A DNA stretch of 64,000 bases from Turbatrix aceti (taxonomy: Eukaryota; Nematoda; Chromadorea; Rhabditida; Panagrolaimidae), in NCBI GenBank assembly GCA_963969345.1, contig OZ017766.1, positions 2,542,001-2,606,000 on the forward strand, in the 5' to 3' direction. Below are positions 23,234 to 35,935 of the stretch, in pieces. Both the position numbers and the translations under genes were made by a program. Positions within the stretch are counted from its first letter, which is position 1. The number at the start of each line of letters is the position of its first letter. The notes beneath the pieces were generated by a model. It had not been told where the DNA came from. It made no database searches and saw only the letters and a program-made list of their open reading frames with translations.

Positions 23234-23965
23234 GAATATACGGAACCACTGTACCTGCACGACTTCTCTGTTCTTTGGTTGCTCTCGTTGTTGCTTAGCT
23301 AATGACTTTCAAAAATCTCTGCGGATCTCATACCACTTTGTATTACGACAGAATAATAGCATATTACGCCGACTTAATGCGTAATACGTACCCATTACCG
23401 CAGGCTCTGCTTTTGTCCCCTCTGCTCGCCTCGGCGATGCCCTCACCGACCGGATGCACGTCAAACTGACGTGCCGCATCTTCGCCCTCCGTCCCCGTGC
23501 ACTTTATCCTCCCCGACGTAAAGAGGTATGGGAAACCTTGTCCTATTACGGTGCTTTCCTAGAGTTCATATCGTTACCCCATTATCGTACTCCACATGCA
23601 TTACTGTATCACTGGAATTTGTACACATCACAAAACACAGTACTGTGATCGTTTCTATTTTTTGACAACAAATCATTGTTTGTTGTCTGGTTTTGCTTCC
23701 TTTTCCCAAAAACTTTCCTTGGTGAGCGTTGTAGTTCGTTCACAAGGTATTCCATGTATGGAAAAATCGTATAACCCCCTGTTAGTAGCATTTTGTGTTG
23801 TCATCTTGTCATCGAATTATTACTTTCAATTAAACTTGTTATACCCGATGTAAAGAATAAAAACTGTTCAAAATAACTGTAGTGTTCAAAGAAATTTGGT
23901 TGCATCAAAAAATTCATTCAACAATGAAAAAACAACAAAATACCCAAAAAGCATGGCAAGTAAAA
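23234..23965. other. 3' region between BTB-ZF and AAR2 genes
   Basis: The two genes converge here. AT-rich, with an AATAAA near 23856 usable as a poly(A) signal for the plus-strand gene. No other gene is seen. Confidence 0.45.
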
Positions 23966-25431
23966 CTATTCGTCCTCAGGTAAGTCAAACGACCTCTTAA
24001 ACTTATTTTCAAAAAATTTCTGGACACTTGCCGTCTTTCGCCGAAGTTCTGCGTCCATGAAAGACGGCGCATCTACAAAAATAAAACTGTCAAACACATT
24101 TTTACCCCTGGGAACCAACCTCTGACATTGGCGAAGAACCAAGGTAAAGTGGTGGCCAAAAAGTTGTCACGCGAGAGAACGTCTTCGAAGAAGTCGTCAG
24201 GACAGAGCTTGATTTGGAAGTAGAGCACCATGAGGAGGTCGAGGAAGAACTTGGGCTGCATGAGCAGAGCCCCTCGGCACGAGGAGAAAAGGTGGATGAG
24301 GCGTTTCCACTGCTCGAAGCCGTCGTAGACCTGGCCGATGAGGAAGACGACGAAGGCGTACTGGAACTCGGCGAGCACCTCGGCGTAGTCGCCGCCCAAC
24401 GCGCCGGCAAATAGGGCCAGCTTGTCGGAGTGATCGATTCCGGAACGGAATTTGGATTCTTCGGTTAACTGAAATGCTACACTGCTTGCTCATTTTAAAT
24501 TGGATAAAAAACTGAGTTCTTCAAAGAAAAAATCGGTAAAAAAACTGTAAACAAAACATGAAATACTTTTCATCAAGAAAAAAACATACAGGTGCATCGG
24601 GAATTTTAGTAAACCGTATCCTGTACTGCTCTTTGATGGTAATGATAGGCAATCCTGCAGAGTCGCGAATTCTGAGTCTCTCGCGGTTGTCTCGATCAAC
24701 TCGGGAGCATTCGGCTGGATCGTCTGTCTTGGCAGCCTCTTCTTCCTCCTTTGTCGTTGTTTCAGGCTGGCCTAAATTAAATAAACTGGTATATAATATT
24801 ATGTCATTTGTGCCTCCTAACATCTGGTCTAATGATAACTAACCACTGAGTAATGGTGAAATAAATAAATAAATAAAATAAAATAATATTATGTATTAGT
24901 AAAAAATGGTACAAAAATAACTGCGAAAAAGTGACTTCAAATGTGCTCACCAGTGATGATTCCGTGAACATTGGACGGCCTGAGCCTTTCCAGAGTCCCC
25001 TCCTTGATGTGATTCGTCAACGAAATCCAATCCCGGTGAGTTTCGAAGGGAAAAGCACCCAGCTCGCGGTCAATGTTCTGGAGATTGGCTCGAGTGCGCC
25101 CCAGGTCATCCTGCGATGGTAGGTAATCGGCAAAGGTCTCCAGATTCTTGTCCCACTTTAGGGAAACAATTTGATTGCCCTTGTACCACCGGAAAAAGCC
25201 GATCCTCGGAGCCTGCCCCATGGCGACGAAAAAGTAGTGCACACCTGGCGGGATGAGTTTGACTCCGAGAAAACGATCCGCGGTCGTCCAGGATTTGTAG
25301 TCAAGGCCGAATTCGACTCCCTTGGGGCAGTTTTGTAGGATGAAGAATCCATTTGTGCGAAACAGTCTCTGTGCAAGATCCTGGTTCAATTCACCTGTCG
25401 CCAAGGCTTTTCTAATCAACTCGGCGTCCAT
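23966..25431 (-). CDS. AAR2: AAR2 splicing factor homologue
   Basis: AAR2 is the U5 snRNP assembly factor that binds Prp8 in the cytoplasm before Brr2 replaces it. Minus-strand exons are 25431-24951, 24771-24590, 24468-24120 and 24072-23966, phases 1,0,1, giving 372 aa (about 384 in human). The N-terminal domain has PKGVEFGLDYKSW, GVKLIPPGVHYF and DWISLTNHIKE, matching human PKGTEFGIDYNSW, GVKMIPPGIHFL and KWISLTNFISE. The C-terminal helical domain has EFQYAFVVFLIGQVYDGFEQ then WKRLI, matching human [23 protein letters not shown]. The last exon matches the human end around DATLRKKAEKF. The exon 3 donor is AGAG|GTTGGT, a non-standard +3/+4. The linker (exon 2) is acidic and diverged. Intron 1 holds a dispersed repeat (24805-24870). 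Confidence 0.93.
24805..24870 (-). repeat. Dispersed repeat in AAR2 intron 1
   Basis: Read on the minus strand, this is essentially identical over more than 60 nt to plus-strand 31335-31400 (both contain CATTACTCAGTGGTTAGTTA). It is an inverted copy about 6.5 kb away and is probably part of a mobile element. Confidence 0.85.
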
Positions 25432-25947
25432 TTTGAACGAGAGAACTAAAAATAACTGCATCAATAGAAATGTTTCAAATTTTGTTTCGGTCCGAATAAG
25501 TATTATAATCAAAAAGCAATCAAAAACTGTAAAAGCCAAGGCAGAATGAAAAACTAATACCGGAAAAAGGAACAAACGGAACGCAAAAATATCGTAAGCA
25601 ATCAAAAAACGTAATAAAAACAAACTAACGGTTCTACAGGAATAAAAGAAGCGAGAGCCATTACAAAAAGAGATATAACGATCTACTGAACTTAAATTAG
25701 TTTTTTAAACATGTCAGGAGAATTCTAAGCGGCAAATCAGCTTTATATGAGATCACAAAACGGATCTTATCCTTATTTTGGTTGTCGCTTCTTTGGGACA
25801 AATAAATTGGCGTTCAGTCCCCAACGAGCAGTGTTTTTTCCAAATTCAGGCGAACTACAAAGCGTCGCTTCACTTTCCAACGTGGCGTGTTGTAACTGTA
25901 TGTGAAATTGTTCTTTAATGATATCTTTATCTTCTTTTCAGTCAGTA
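25432..25947. promoter_or_regulatory. Divergent promoter region AAR2 / DDOST
   Basis: The start codons of AAR2 (minus) and DDOST (plus) are 516 bp apart and point away from each other, so both promoters must lie here or in nearby 5' UTRs. An acceptor-like CTTCTTTTCAG at 25930-25940, just before the DDOST ATG, suggests a 5' UTR intron. I see no certain core element. Confidence 0.5.
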
Positions 25948-27635
25948 ATGTGGAAAATTGTGGCGTTCCTGTTTGTTGCGGTTGCGCTGACCCGGAGCGC
26001 ACAGCCCAACAACCGCGTGCTCGTCCTTGTCGACGATCCGGCCGTCGAGAAGACCCACTCCGTTTTCCTCAAGCAGCTCCGTGACCGCGGACTTGTCGTT
26101 ACCGTTGCCAAGGCTGATGATCGCAATCTCGCGCTCCTCAAGTTTGGCGAACTCGCCACCGATCACCTTGTCCTGTTTGCGCCCAAAACTCAAGGTAATT
26201 TTTTGGGCATTTTTTGAATGGTATTTAACTGGGCGTCTATGTTGAACCAAATTATTGTTTTTTAACTGCTGTGAATTGCCGCTTTTATTTGGTCAGGGTG
26301 CCAGCCAGAATTTTTATTTTTAACGGGCGTCAATTCCGAAAACGCTTTTCGGAACTATCGGAACTAGTGTAATCGAACCAGCTTGGTGATCAAAATATGT
26401 TTTTTAACTGTATCATATGCTCAAAATTGTGATCGTATCAGGGCGTTAGCCAATGTTTTTAACTGTGTGCTTTTCACAGACATCACAAATCTTTTCAGAG
26501 TTCGGCGGCTCGATCAGCGTGTCCGAGGTCGTGCAATTCATCGATCGTGGCGGCAACGTCGTCGTAGCGGGAGGCTCGAAACTCGGTGACGCTGTCCGTG
26601 ACGTCGCCGCGGCCAATGGCTTTGAGTTCGACGACGACAACACCGCTGCCATCGATCATGCCAATTACGATGTCGGCCTCGACGCTGGAGACCACACGAC
26701 GCTCGTCTTCGATGCCAAGCGCCTTCTGCAGGCTTCGCTCATCACTGGCAACGCTGCCAACCTCGGTCCGATCCTCTACCGCGGCGGCGCTCTGGTCTCT
26801 AGCCCGGAGAACAAGCTGACGCTCAACGTGCTCACCGGCGAGACGACCACCTTCTCGTTCGCGCCCAAGAAGGCCGTCAACCAGTACCCGAACGCGATCG
26901 GCAAACAGGCGGTGCTCATCGGCGCCCTCCAGGCTAGAAACAACGCCCGCGTCGTTGTCACCGGATCTGTCGAGTTGTTCTCGGACGCTTTCATCAACGC
27001 CAACGTCCAGAAGGTCGGATCCAGCGGAAAGTAAGATTGTTAACTGTATTAAAGCTTGGCAATGCATTGTTTTATATTCCAGGCCAGTGAAATCAGGCAA
27101 CGGTCCCCTCGTCGAGGCGCTCTCCAAGTGGGTGTTCCAGGAAGCCGGCGTCCTCCGCGTCAAGTCCGTCACCCACCACCTCGTGGACTCCAAAACGACG
27201 CCCCGCGAGTACACGATCACCGATGAGGTCGAGTACGTCATCGAGATCGAGGAGCTGAAGAACGGCAAGTGGGTGCCCTTCGCCGGCAAGGATGTGCAGC
27301 TCGAATTCGTCCGCATCGACCCCTTCGTCCGCACGGCCCTCAAGCCCTCCGGCGGCAAGCTCAAGACCGTTTTCAAGCTCCCGGACGTCTACGGCGTCTT
27401 CAAATTCCTCGTTGACTACCGGCGCATCGGGTACACGCACCTCTTCGACGTCCGCCAGGTCTCGGTTCGTCCGCTGCTGCATACACAGTACGAGCGCTTC
27501 ATCCGCAGTGCCTACCCCTACTACGCGTCGTCCTTCTCCATGGTCATCGGCGTGGTGCTGTTCTCCTTCGTTTTCCTGTACTACAAGGAGACGCCCGCCA
27601 AGACCGCGGCAGCGGGCGACAAGAAGAGCCAGTAG
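25948..27635 (+). CDS. DDOST: Oligosaccharyltransferase 48 kDa subunit (OST48)
   Basis: DDOST/OST48 (yeast Wbp1) is a core subunit of the ER oligosaccharyltransferase, which transfers the preformed glycan to Asn residues. Exons 25948-26194, 26499-27030 and 27083-27635 (phases 1 and 2) give 443 aa, normal for the family. A signal peptide ([19 protein letters not shown]) precedes [20 protein letters not shown] and [14 protein letters not shown], the family's start. Next come [20 protein letters not shown] and [12 protein letters not shown]. One membrane helix near the C-terminus (about 406-425, [16 protein letters not shown]) is followed by a cytosolic tail ending KKSQ, a KKxx-type ER retrieval signal. 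An AATAAA near 27699 is a likely poly(A) signal. Head-to-head with AAR2. Confidence 0.96.
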
Positions 27636-28220
27636 AGGCCCTGAACTGTTTTCAGGATGGTTGAAATGAAACTGTTTTTGATTGCAGTTGTTGTTGCAAT
27701 AAATTTTTTTAATTGAAGTGCTAAGAGGTGTGAACGTTCGTGAACAAAGTTTTGTTATTGTTCGCGAACGATTCAATTTTCAAGACAAATTAATGGAGTA
27801 AACTGGAGTAATGCTTTTTTGTAAGTCCAGTAGACTCTACGAACGAGGTCAAAATCACTGCCCTTATTGTGTGCTTTCTCGAATTTATCAAGCGCAAAGG
27901 CCGCTGGTGGTAAGTACAAAAAAACTGTTCATCATATCGATCATTCAAATTAAAATTTTCGAAACTTAGTTGGAGTTCTAGGCCAGAGATCAAATGAATT
28001 TTTCAAACTTAGACTGCGGACTACCCCGGGCTGTCCTCAGAAAACGAATCGCGCAATACTGTTTTTGTAATATACGCGCAAATGATTCCGCCGTTTTTGA
28101 CAGGCGGGGAGAGATAAAATGCCGAATCTGCTGCCGCTTTGGGCAGGTAGAAAAAAAGTAACTGTAAGAAATTCGAATTTTTCGTCGGTTTCTTTTTGAG
28201 ATAGGGAAGGACGTATCAAT

Positions 28221-28320
28221 CTTCTCGTCGATGAACCCGCCAGCATTCATGCAGTTTCATGACCGGAAACTTGTTGTCACTGTTCCGTTGCCAAGGCTGA
28301 GAATTGCATTCTTGCACTTT
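28221..28320 (+). pseudogene. Decayed fragment of DDOST exon 1
   Basis: The sequence CTTCTCGTCGATGAACCCGC resembles DDOST exon 1 around its VLVDDPA codons. After it, GACCGGAAACTTGTTGTCAC and GTTGCCAAGGCTGA parallel the [12 protein letters not shown] codons (26082-26120). Read in frame it gives FHDRKLVVTV and then, after a shift, VAKAENCILALF. Frameshifts and stops show it is not functional. It lies about 2.1 kb downstream of the parent exon in the same orientation. Confidence 0.65.
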
Positions 28321-28401
28321 TCAACTCCACTCCAAAAATCTGAGAAATTTTTAGGATTATTGTTGAAACTGTTAGGTTAATCACGTTTTGCTTTTTTTTA
28401 A

Positions 28402-28476
28402 TTTATCACTGCATTAAAAAATTCGTAATGTTCATGAAATTCAGAATTTTTTGTTTACAAAATCACGAAAAAATTG
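28402..28476 (+). repeat. Dispersed repeat, copy A
   Basis: TTTATCACTGCATTAAAAA, TTCGTAATGTT and GAAATTCAG..TTTTTTGTT occur in the same order here and at 31239-31312, with scattered differences. Confidence 0.75.
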
Positions 28477-31238
28477 TTTTCTAAAACATATGTAACTGAT
28501 TGGGTGAACGAGGCGCCTGTTTTGGAATGTCAGATATGTATTTTATGCTAAAATTCGAAGCAAAGCGAGTCGAAGGCCGGCGAACTCAGAGCAAAGATGT
28601 TTTTTTTTCAATTTTTGGTTTTTCTACTCGGGTGGATGCAATTTGCTCCAAATTATGAAAATAAACTGTAAAGCTTTTTGCGACACCAGAATGCTCGTGT
28701 TTTTTTGAAACAAAAACAACCCCAGATTGATCGGATGCCTTTGAAGTTGCAACTGAGGATGTTACCCCGGGGGCGAAAGAAAGTTATTTAACCGAGGGAC
28801 GAGAATAGTCATTAACCTGGTCCGCAGCGAGAAAGCAAGCGCTAGTCCGCATACTCGCACTCGCGGCTCTCGTCGATCCAGCCTGGCGATGACAGCGGTG
28901 TGCGCAGACTTGAGGAGATCACCGTTGTCTCGACTTGATGAGGCCGGGCGAGGTGATGAAGAGTCATGGTTTTCTGGCGACCTGTGTTCCAATCATGCAA
29001 CTTGGCTGCAGGGGGTGTAAAAAACTGAGAGGACTGCTTATTGGTTATTTTAATAAAAAGGCCCAACTGCGGATCTCTGCCTCTTTCCACGTTTCGGCCA
29101 CATGCCTGGCAAAATTTATGCTAATGCGCCCCGTTCAACATATGGCCTGACTTTTTCACCAGGCAATCAACGTGATGTTTATTTTTCGTGCATGAAGAAA
29201 TGAATAATAATTTTGTTTTTGTTCGGCGAATGCAAAAACTGAGCTTTCGATGAACCTTTTTTCGATATTTTGTTTTTTACAGGATGTACGCCGGCGCATG
29301 TGGCCCCATAAGATAATTTTAACTGAAACAAAAATTCGCTAAATGACAAGAAAAAAGCATCTGTTTGATTTACTAAATTTTTAACAATCCGGTCAACTCT
29401 TCCAGATGCGCCAAAAACAAGCAAGTCAAGTTGTCATGCCCAGGCTCTGTTCCGAGCCAGTTAGTCCCCCCAGGATAACGAAGCGAGCCTCGTACCTCTT
29501 CTCCAATTTCTCCGCATTCCTCCGCATTGGGGCATAATTGGGATATGTCGACGCCTGCTTTCTTTTACGTGCGCCTGATTGACTTGCCTCCGAACTTGCC
29601 GACCGACCGGCTGGCTTGAGGAGATTTTGACGAGGTTGTCAGAATTTAAAAATTGGTACAAATGATTGAGGAGGCACACGCACTCTTTTTCTTCCGGTGC
29701 ACGCGCTGCGCGCCGCTCACCGGTCCCTCGTACACCGACAAGTGACCAGTCATGCCTGATGAGAACTTGTACGCACGCGTCCGAATTCTGGAACGTTATC
29801 CTCCGGTGAAATCTTGCTGAGTTCGCTTTCAAGTGTTGCGTTTTCACTTTTTAACTGCAAATGCCATTTCATCGCAAAGTCCACTTGTCATCAATTAATC
29901 AAAAAAATAATCGTTGTATAACCGGCAGGTGATACCTGCTTCGGATTGTAAAAAAATATAACTGTTTGATTGAAAGAATATCCAATTTTTTGTTACCCTA
30001 TGTTACCTTTTTTTCTAACCTGTCCCGACCCTAACCAGTTGAGCGCATGCAATCCACTTCACCCCGAACCTTGGTCGGCCAATATTCACTAAGATCTCAC
30101 AAAATAATTTTTCACAACTCTGGAATGCGTCAGACGAGGGGGGCAAACGATCACCACGTCAAGAGCCTCTCCCAGCCGAGCCCTGGCTTATTGTTAGCTC
30201 TGCGCTCTTTGTCACTGAACCCCCCCCCCAGCGACGTCGTGTTGCGAGTTGCGCTCTTCCGGATTTTCGAGAGATGCACAACTGCAAACTTGCTTCATCC
30301 AACCTGCATCGACCTGGGGAAAACAAAACGCCGCGGGATTTCCTGGCTGCTTCTTCCAGGATGCTTTCTTCGTGGCGGCCACGCGAATTTTGTTTTTAAT
30401 TTGGGGTCTGGGAGTGTTTTTCATAGGGTATAAAACTGTTTGATTGTGCGTAGAGGGAGTATTTTTTTTTCAAAATGCTATTTTTGGGGTAACAAATTCT
30501 CTGGCAAACCTGTTCCACACGGAAATTATTTTGGTTGAATAAACTGTAGTCTTTGGTTCAGGATAATTTTTGCCGTTTCTGGCACTGGGAATCTGACAAA
30601 TTAAAAAAAAAACTGAAATGTCCTCAGCATTGATTTTTTTTCAAATACCACTTTTTTTTAATTTTTTTCTCGGTCAACCCCTCAATTACACGTCTCAATT
30701 TCGAGCGACCTTGTTGTCTCTCATTTTGCCGCTTCCAGCCTTCCTAGCATCTGTGTTGCTCTTTTTCTCCGATTTCCCTCACTGTTTGCAAAACGAGGAT
30801 GCTCAGACGCAAGGCCACCCCCGACCTTTTCCCTGGTGGGAAGGAAGCGCCGCACAAAGGCACACGTAGGGTCGCCGGAAAGTTCGAACACGTCATGAAC
30901 GCCGCAGGTGAGTCACAAGCAAACGACGTGTTTAACAAGTCATCATCGGCGGCGGCGGCGGGGGATGATACCGCGTGCGTTGGCCTGCGAGCAGTCATCC
31001 GCGAAAAAAACACGACGGATTGATCGTCATCGTCATTGTCACTGGGCCTGTCTTTATCGGGGTTTCCGATTATGTCTCTGTTGTATCCGCGGCGTAAGGC
31101 AAAAGAGGAAGACAAAGAAGTGTTGCAACCCGCGCTCCAACCTTTATCTGACGACCTTTGACTTCTTTGTTCGTAACATATCGCAGAATAGGGTGCTTTT
31201 TGTTTTTATCACTGTCCTTTATTTCTCGGTCGTTCAAG

Positions 31239-31400
31239 TTTATCACTGCATTAAAAAGTTCGTAATGTTTGGGAAATTCAGGATTTTTTGTTCACAAAAT
31301 AACAAAAAAACATTTTCCCGGAACATTTATTTATTTTTATTTATTTCACCATTACTCAGTGGTTAGTTATCATTAGACCAGATGTTAGGAGGCACAAATG
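31239..31400 (+). repeat. Composite dispersed repeat, copy B
   Basis: The first part (31239-31312) matches 28402-28476 in the same orientation. The second part (31335-31400) matches 24805-24870 in the opposite orientation. The adjacency suggests one longer mobile element, fragments of which lie elsewhere. Confidence 0.75.
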
Positions 31401-34400
31401 GGAACATAACTCATTGCAATTTTAATTTCAATTTAAATCAATTTAAATCAAAATGAAATCTGCTTTTTGCGATTTAAGTCCCCGACTTGTTATGATTTGT
31501 TGCGGAAAAACTGATCTTTCACTGACTATCTAATTTCGAAAAACTGCGTTGTTACCTTTTAGTCATTTCAATCTTTTGAAAAACCCACCAAAAGCATTAC
31601 GACTCGTTTATTTTTTACGATCGTCATCCATTATGTTTTCGAACGCCTGCGCTCAATATTGACGATGATCGCTAATTTGAGGCGCTTCAGGCAGTAAATA
31701 GCTCCTTTCGACTGCCGTTCTTTGATTTTCACCTCACCTGGCCTGTTGTTGCCCAACCAAGCAGCCGGCTGGTCGGGGTTGCCCTCGACAAACGTCCCCT
31801 GTTGATCTCCCGGCTGCGACAGGTGACGCCCGTGTGTTTGTGATCGTGCCCTCTCTGCCAGACTTACTTAGTCGACGGGTAAAGGTTGTGGGGGCAGATG
31901 TCTGCGTCATTTGCCCCATCCGTTACATATGTCGTGTACATGTGTTGGGCTGGTTCGTGTGCCAGCCTGTGGTTCTGCCCGCCTGTCCTTCTGCCTTCAG
32001 GGCTCGTCTTGATCAGTTTATAGCCTCGACGGGCAGACTGATCCTGCGGGCCTGTTTTCGTTTCGTGTCTCGCTGGTGCCAGAAGTCGAAAAAAATAACT
32101 TTTGGGCACATTGTTGTTTTAAAAATAACTGATGACCATGGTCGAAAAATAGTTATCAAAAAGTAAGAATTCTCCCCCTAAAGGAATAAAGAAGATAAAC
32201 TGATGTGCTTTACAACCCGCGCACTGATATTGCTGGCCAATTTTTGTTTTTCACATAGAATTTAAAAAATAGCATTCTGACACTATTGTTTTTTTGTTTT
32301 TGAAATAACTGGATCGCCTGGTCTATTGCTGCCGCAAGTTAAAAAAACAATGTTTAAAATTTGCGAACTACGTCGCATTCGTAAAAGTGGTGGTTTTTTC
32401 AACGGTCAGCGTGTTTTTTTAACTGTGTGTCTTCGCTGTGCAGCAAATCACAAAAATTACATCCTACCTGGAAACCACCTTTTTGAGGCTGCTTTGTTTC
32501 CAGGCGCAAGTTCTTGACTCACTGGATCAACTAACTTAGCAGCTTGTTTCTAGGTCTGCGATCGCGCATGTTTGGTTGTCCAAACATTGGACGAGGTTGT
32601 ACTACCGCTTCCCACTTCCTTCTTCCTGAAGAATTTACACTTTCTTTTTCGCCTCGGGGGAGACTGTGTACACGAGTGCTGGTCCGGAGTGTCCCAGGAC
32701 TGCGCTCAGACCTTCGGGTCCACATTCGTCGTTGGACACGGGTTGATTAGCAATTTTTTGTTGTTTCGTGGTTGTCTCTCTCCCCAGCGGGACTGCAAAA
32801 GCTTACTTCTCGCAGGTGATTAACACTTCCCCACCTGATTCCCCGGATTCCTACCCTCCAGCCCGGCTTCTTGTATCATCCCTGCGGCCGGTTTTGCCTC
32901 TCTCTCCACACAGGGCCATTGTACCATGCGTTTGTCGCTGTTCACGGAGGTGCTCCAAGTGCAAAGAGGTGCCGACGGTGAGTGGCGGCCGGCGTGAACC
33001 ACTGATATCGTCTTCGCTGCCACTAACCATTATTTTGCGCTAACTTTTTGTTCTTCTGACATCACCGCAATGCATCACTGGTTGCTTATTCATCCAGGTT
33101 ATGCCTTAAAGGGTTGCGATTTTGTTTGTTCTCACGTCATTCAAAAGCGCAACAAAAAAAACTGTTTGTTACGGTTCCTTGCAATATGTCGAATAATATG
33201 TTTTTAAACTGTGCCTCCTCGCTTGGACTGAAAACAGCTATCACTCCTAAGTTGCGTGGAACACGTGAGAGACCCCCCGATCCAAGCTTAGAAAATTAAT
33301 CGCGCAAAATAATTTCTGTAAGCCTCGCGCGAACGATCCTCTCCGTTCGCGTTCCCTGATTTGCATCGACCGGAAAAGGAAGCCGCGGGGAGGGAGACGA
33401 GGATATGACAAGGGCTCTCGACAGCGCACCAGACAGCCTACCTCACTCTTGTGCGCGGCTCGTCGGTGTAGCGCGATGGTGGGCATCGACCGCGGATGAC
33501 CGTCATCGTTGCTACCTCATTTGTCCTTTGCTCTTTTCGATTGAATACGCTCGCATTGTCCGTGTCCTTGCAGTCGTTGTTTTCGGTTGACTGTGTGTTG
33601 TTTCTGACATTTTGGGATGCTACTACGGTCTACTAAACGGTTAACTTGGGGCAGGTAGAAAAAATAAACTGCTTTGTAGAAATGATCGGTAACAGGAAGC
33701 CATTTTAACTAAAAAACAATTTTTGCCTTTGGTTGGGTTATTTTGAGGGAGGAGGGGGTGTATATCTATCGCCGGTCTCTAAAATAATATTTTTTCAATA
33801 CAACAAACTTTTTTCCAATCTCTCTCAATCACACTCGTGCTTGTTGTCGATCGCAGACGAACGACGACGTCTTTTCTGATCCTGATCCATCATCCACTTA
33901 CTCACTTTACCGCTCTCAAATCTTCACTCATGTACACAAAACACACACATATCCCTGCACGCAACAGTGTCCTCCGGCTGAAGGAGAGGGGGCCATCCAA
34001 GATATAACATGTGTTTTTTTCTCTCTCGTTGGAAACTTGTAGGCCTTTTTTTCATAAAAATTGGATCGAGGGGTTTATCTTTTGTGTCCAACGTTTTTTG
34101 CGGATTCTGATAACCGCAGAATAAATTTCTGGTGTTTGTTTCTTTTTCGGGGCTCGAGATAACTGGTGTTCGTTTGGCATTTGCGTCAGGGAAATTCAAA
34201 ATTTATTGTGACATTAAAAACTGAAGTTTTTGTTCAACATAAAAAATGAAGCATTCAATTAATTCAACCGGTACTCCGGATAAAAGCGTTATTATTCTAC
34301 GACTCTCTCAAATTCCACTGTCTAATGCGCTGCCTCATAACAACGTCTTGTATCCACCTGAAACTTGCTGTAATCCAGTTAGCGTGTATTGGTTTTTTGC

Positions 34401-35935
34401 CTCCGCATGGAAGAAGAAGCGAAGTAACTGCTGGGATCGCAACAAATCAAACAACATTTTTTAGTCTGTCAAATCAAAGGATTCTCCAAGAGATTGATTT
34501 TTCGTTGTATTGCTCCGCAGTGATTTTTTTCAAACTTTGTTGCAACACATCCTCAATTCAAATTGACAGCCAACTAGACATCTAACGCTTTCCAGACGGG
34601 TCGAATTTGTTAGCCCCTTCGCTTTTCGCCCTGTAGCTGTTTTTTGGGCAACCCTGTGAGCCTGGAGTTGCTTACTTTTTTTCTATTTTTTCAACTGAAT
34701 TAACACATACAATTATAATCATAACTTTCACGCGATCAAAAATTGGTCATAACTAAAAATTTGTTCTGCCCCAAATCGAGGCACATAATTTCTGCAGCCT
34801 GGCGCCTTTGCTCTCGTTCAAGGGTGTGAATTTCCTCGCCTGGTCAAGTTCAAGTTACTCTCCGTGATTGTAAACACAGATCAATCAGTTTGAGCGAAAA
34901 TCGACCACAAATCCTCATCCATTCACCTTTCCGTCCTCCGCTCGGTGACTTTGCTCCGTGTTGTTGTCCGAGAGGGGGGGGGGCGGCGTTCGGGGCGAAC
35001 AACCAACCGGCTGACCGGCCGAATGAGGTGTTGGTTCGCGCAAATGACACTCGTTTAGCCGAGGAGAGGGGGGATCGAGATTGAGGGGGAAGCGAAGGGT
35101 CAGCGAACCTCCACCCCCGCGGGTTCAGGTCGTTTTCACCTGCGCTTCTCCTTGCAGACAAGTCAGACACGATAAATAGTACAACTCTCATGCCCTCGTG
35201 TTTACGGTTTAATTTCTGAGCTCCGGGGCGTGCAAACTGATTGCTTACGTTAAAAACCAAATTTTTGCTCGATATCAAATTTTTTTTATCGCGTTCCCGC
35301 CCAACAGGTTTTTTGCTTTTTGTTTTGGCCTTCAAAAAGGATTAAAAAAGGCGTCAACTTTCCCGCAATCTGCCATGGAGTCCAGGTTGATTATCCAGCC
35401 TACCCCTGCCAGCAACTTCCAAAACCCGTTGGATTTATCTGGCTGCTGTTAACTTGTTAGCCACTCATGCCCGGATTAATTCTTTTTTTCGGTGGAAACA
35501 CGTGAACGCACCCGACGTGATAATGAAAAGATCCTCCTATAAGCTCGCTGCGTGTTACGACACCCTAAAACTGGTAGATAGAGACATGAAATCAGGCTCG
35601 GAGGGGGTAATCCGGGGGATAAGAGTTACGAGGTCTGACACATGGCCTGATAACCGCGATTTCAATCCTGTGGCGTTCAAATAAACACTTTCGCTTCATA
35701 AAACTGGGCTTTAGAGTTTTTCAATGCGCAGAGCGCGTCGTAAAAATGTAAACTGCCACCTTGAGTTGAATAAGGGTTTCGAGTGCTTTTGTTTTACCTG
35801 TACCCCTTTTTCCCTCTCTCTCGCTTCGCAACAATTCTGTGTACCGCGATCGCGTTGTTTTTTACCCTTATTCCAATTTTTTAACTGTACTTTTGCAGTT
35901 AAACCGGGCGCATCCACGACAACCCCCCTCGGACC

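Larger units (their letters stand above)
27636..35935. other. 8.3 kb without a recognised gene
   Basis: AT-rich with a few GC-richer patches (28790-28990, 29460-29830, 30100-30400, 32540-33000, 34880-35130). The longest frames reach about 160 codons, with scattered Arg/Ser composition and no motif. Dispersed repeats lie at 28402-28476 and 31239-31400, and a decayed DDOST exon at 28221-28320. The word (T/A)AACTG is strikingly frequent. The last part contains the 5' UTR intron of the WH2 gene (acceptor TTTTGCAG ending 35898). Confidence 0.4.

Noticed and set aside
27093..27776. 227-codon minus-strand frame
   Set aside because: Antisense shadow of DDOST exon 3; the plus-strand protein is clearly homologous to OST48.
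29461..29847. 128-codon minus-strand frame
   Set aside because: Arg/Gln-rich without motif, splice context or codon bias; probably chance in a GC-richer patch.
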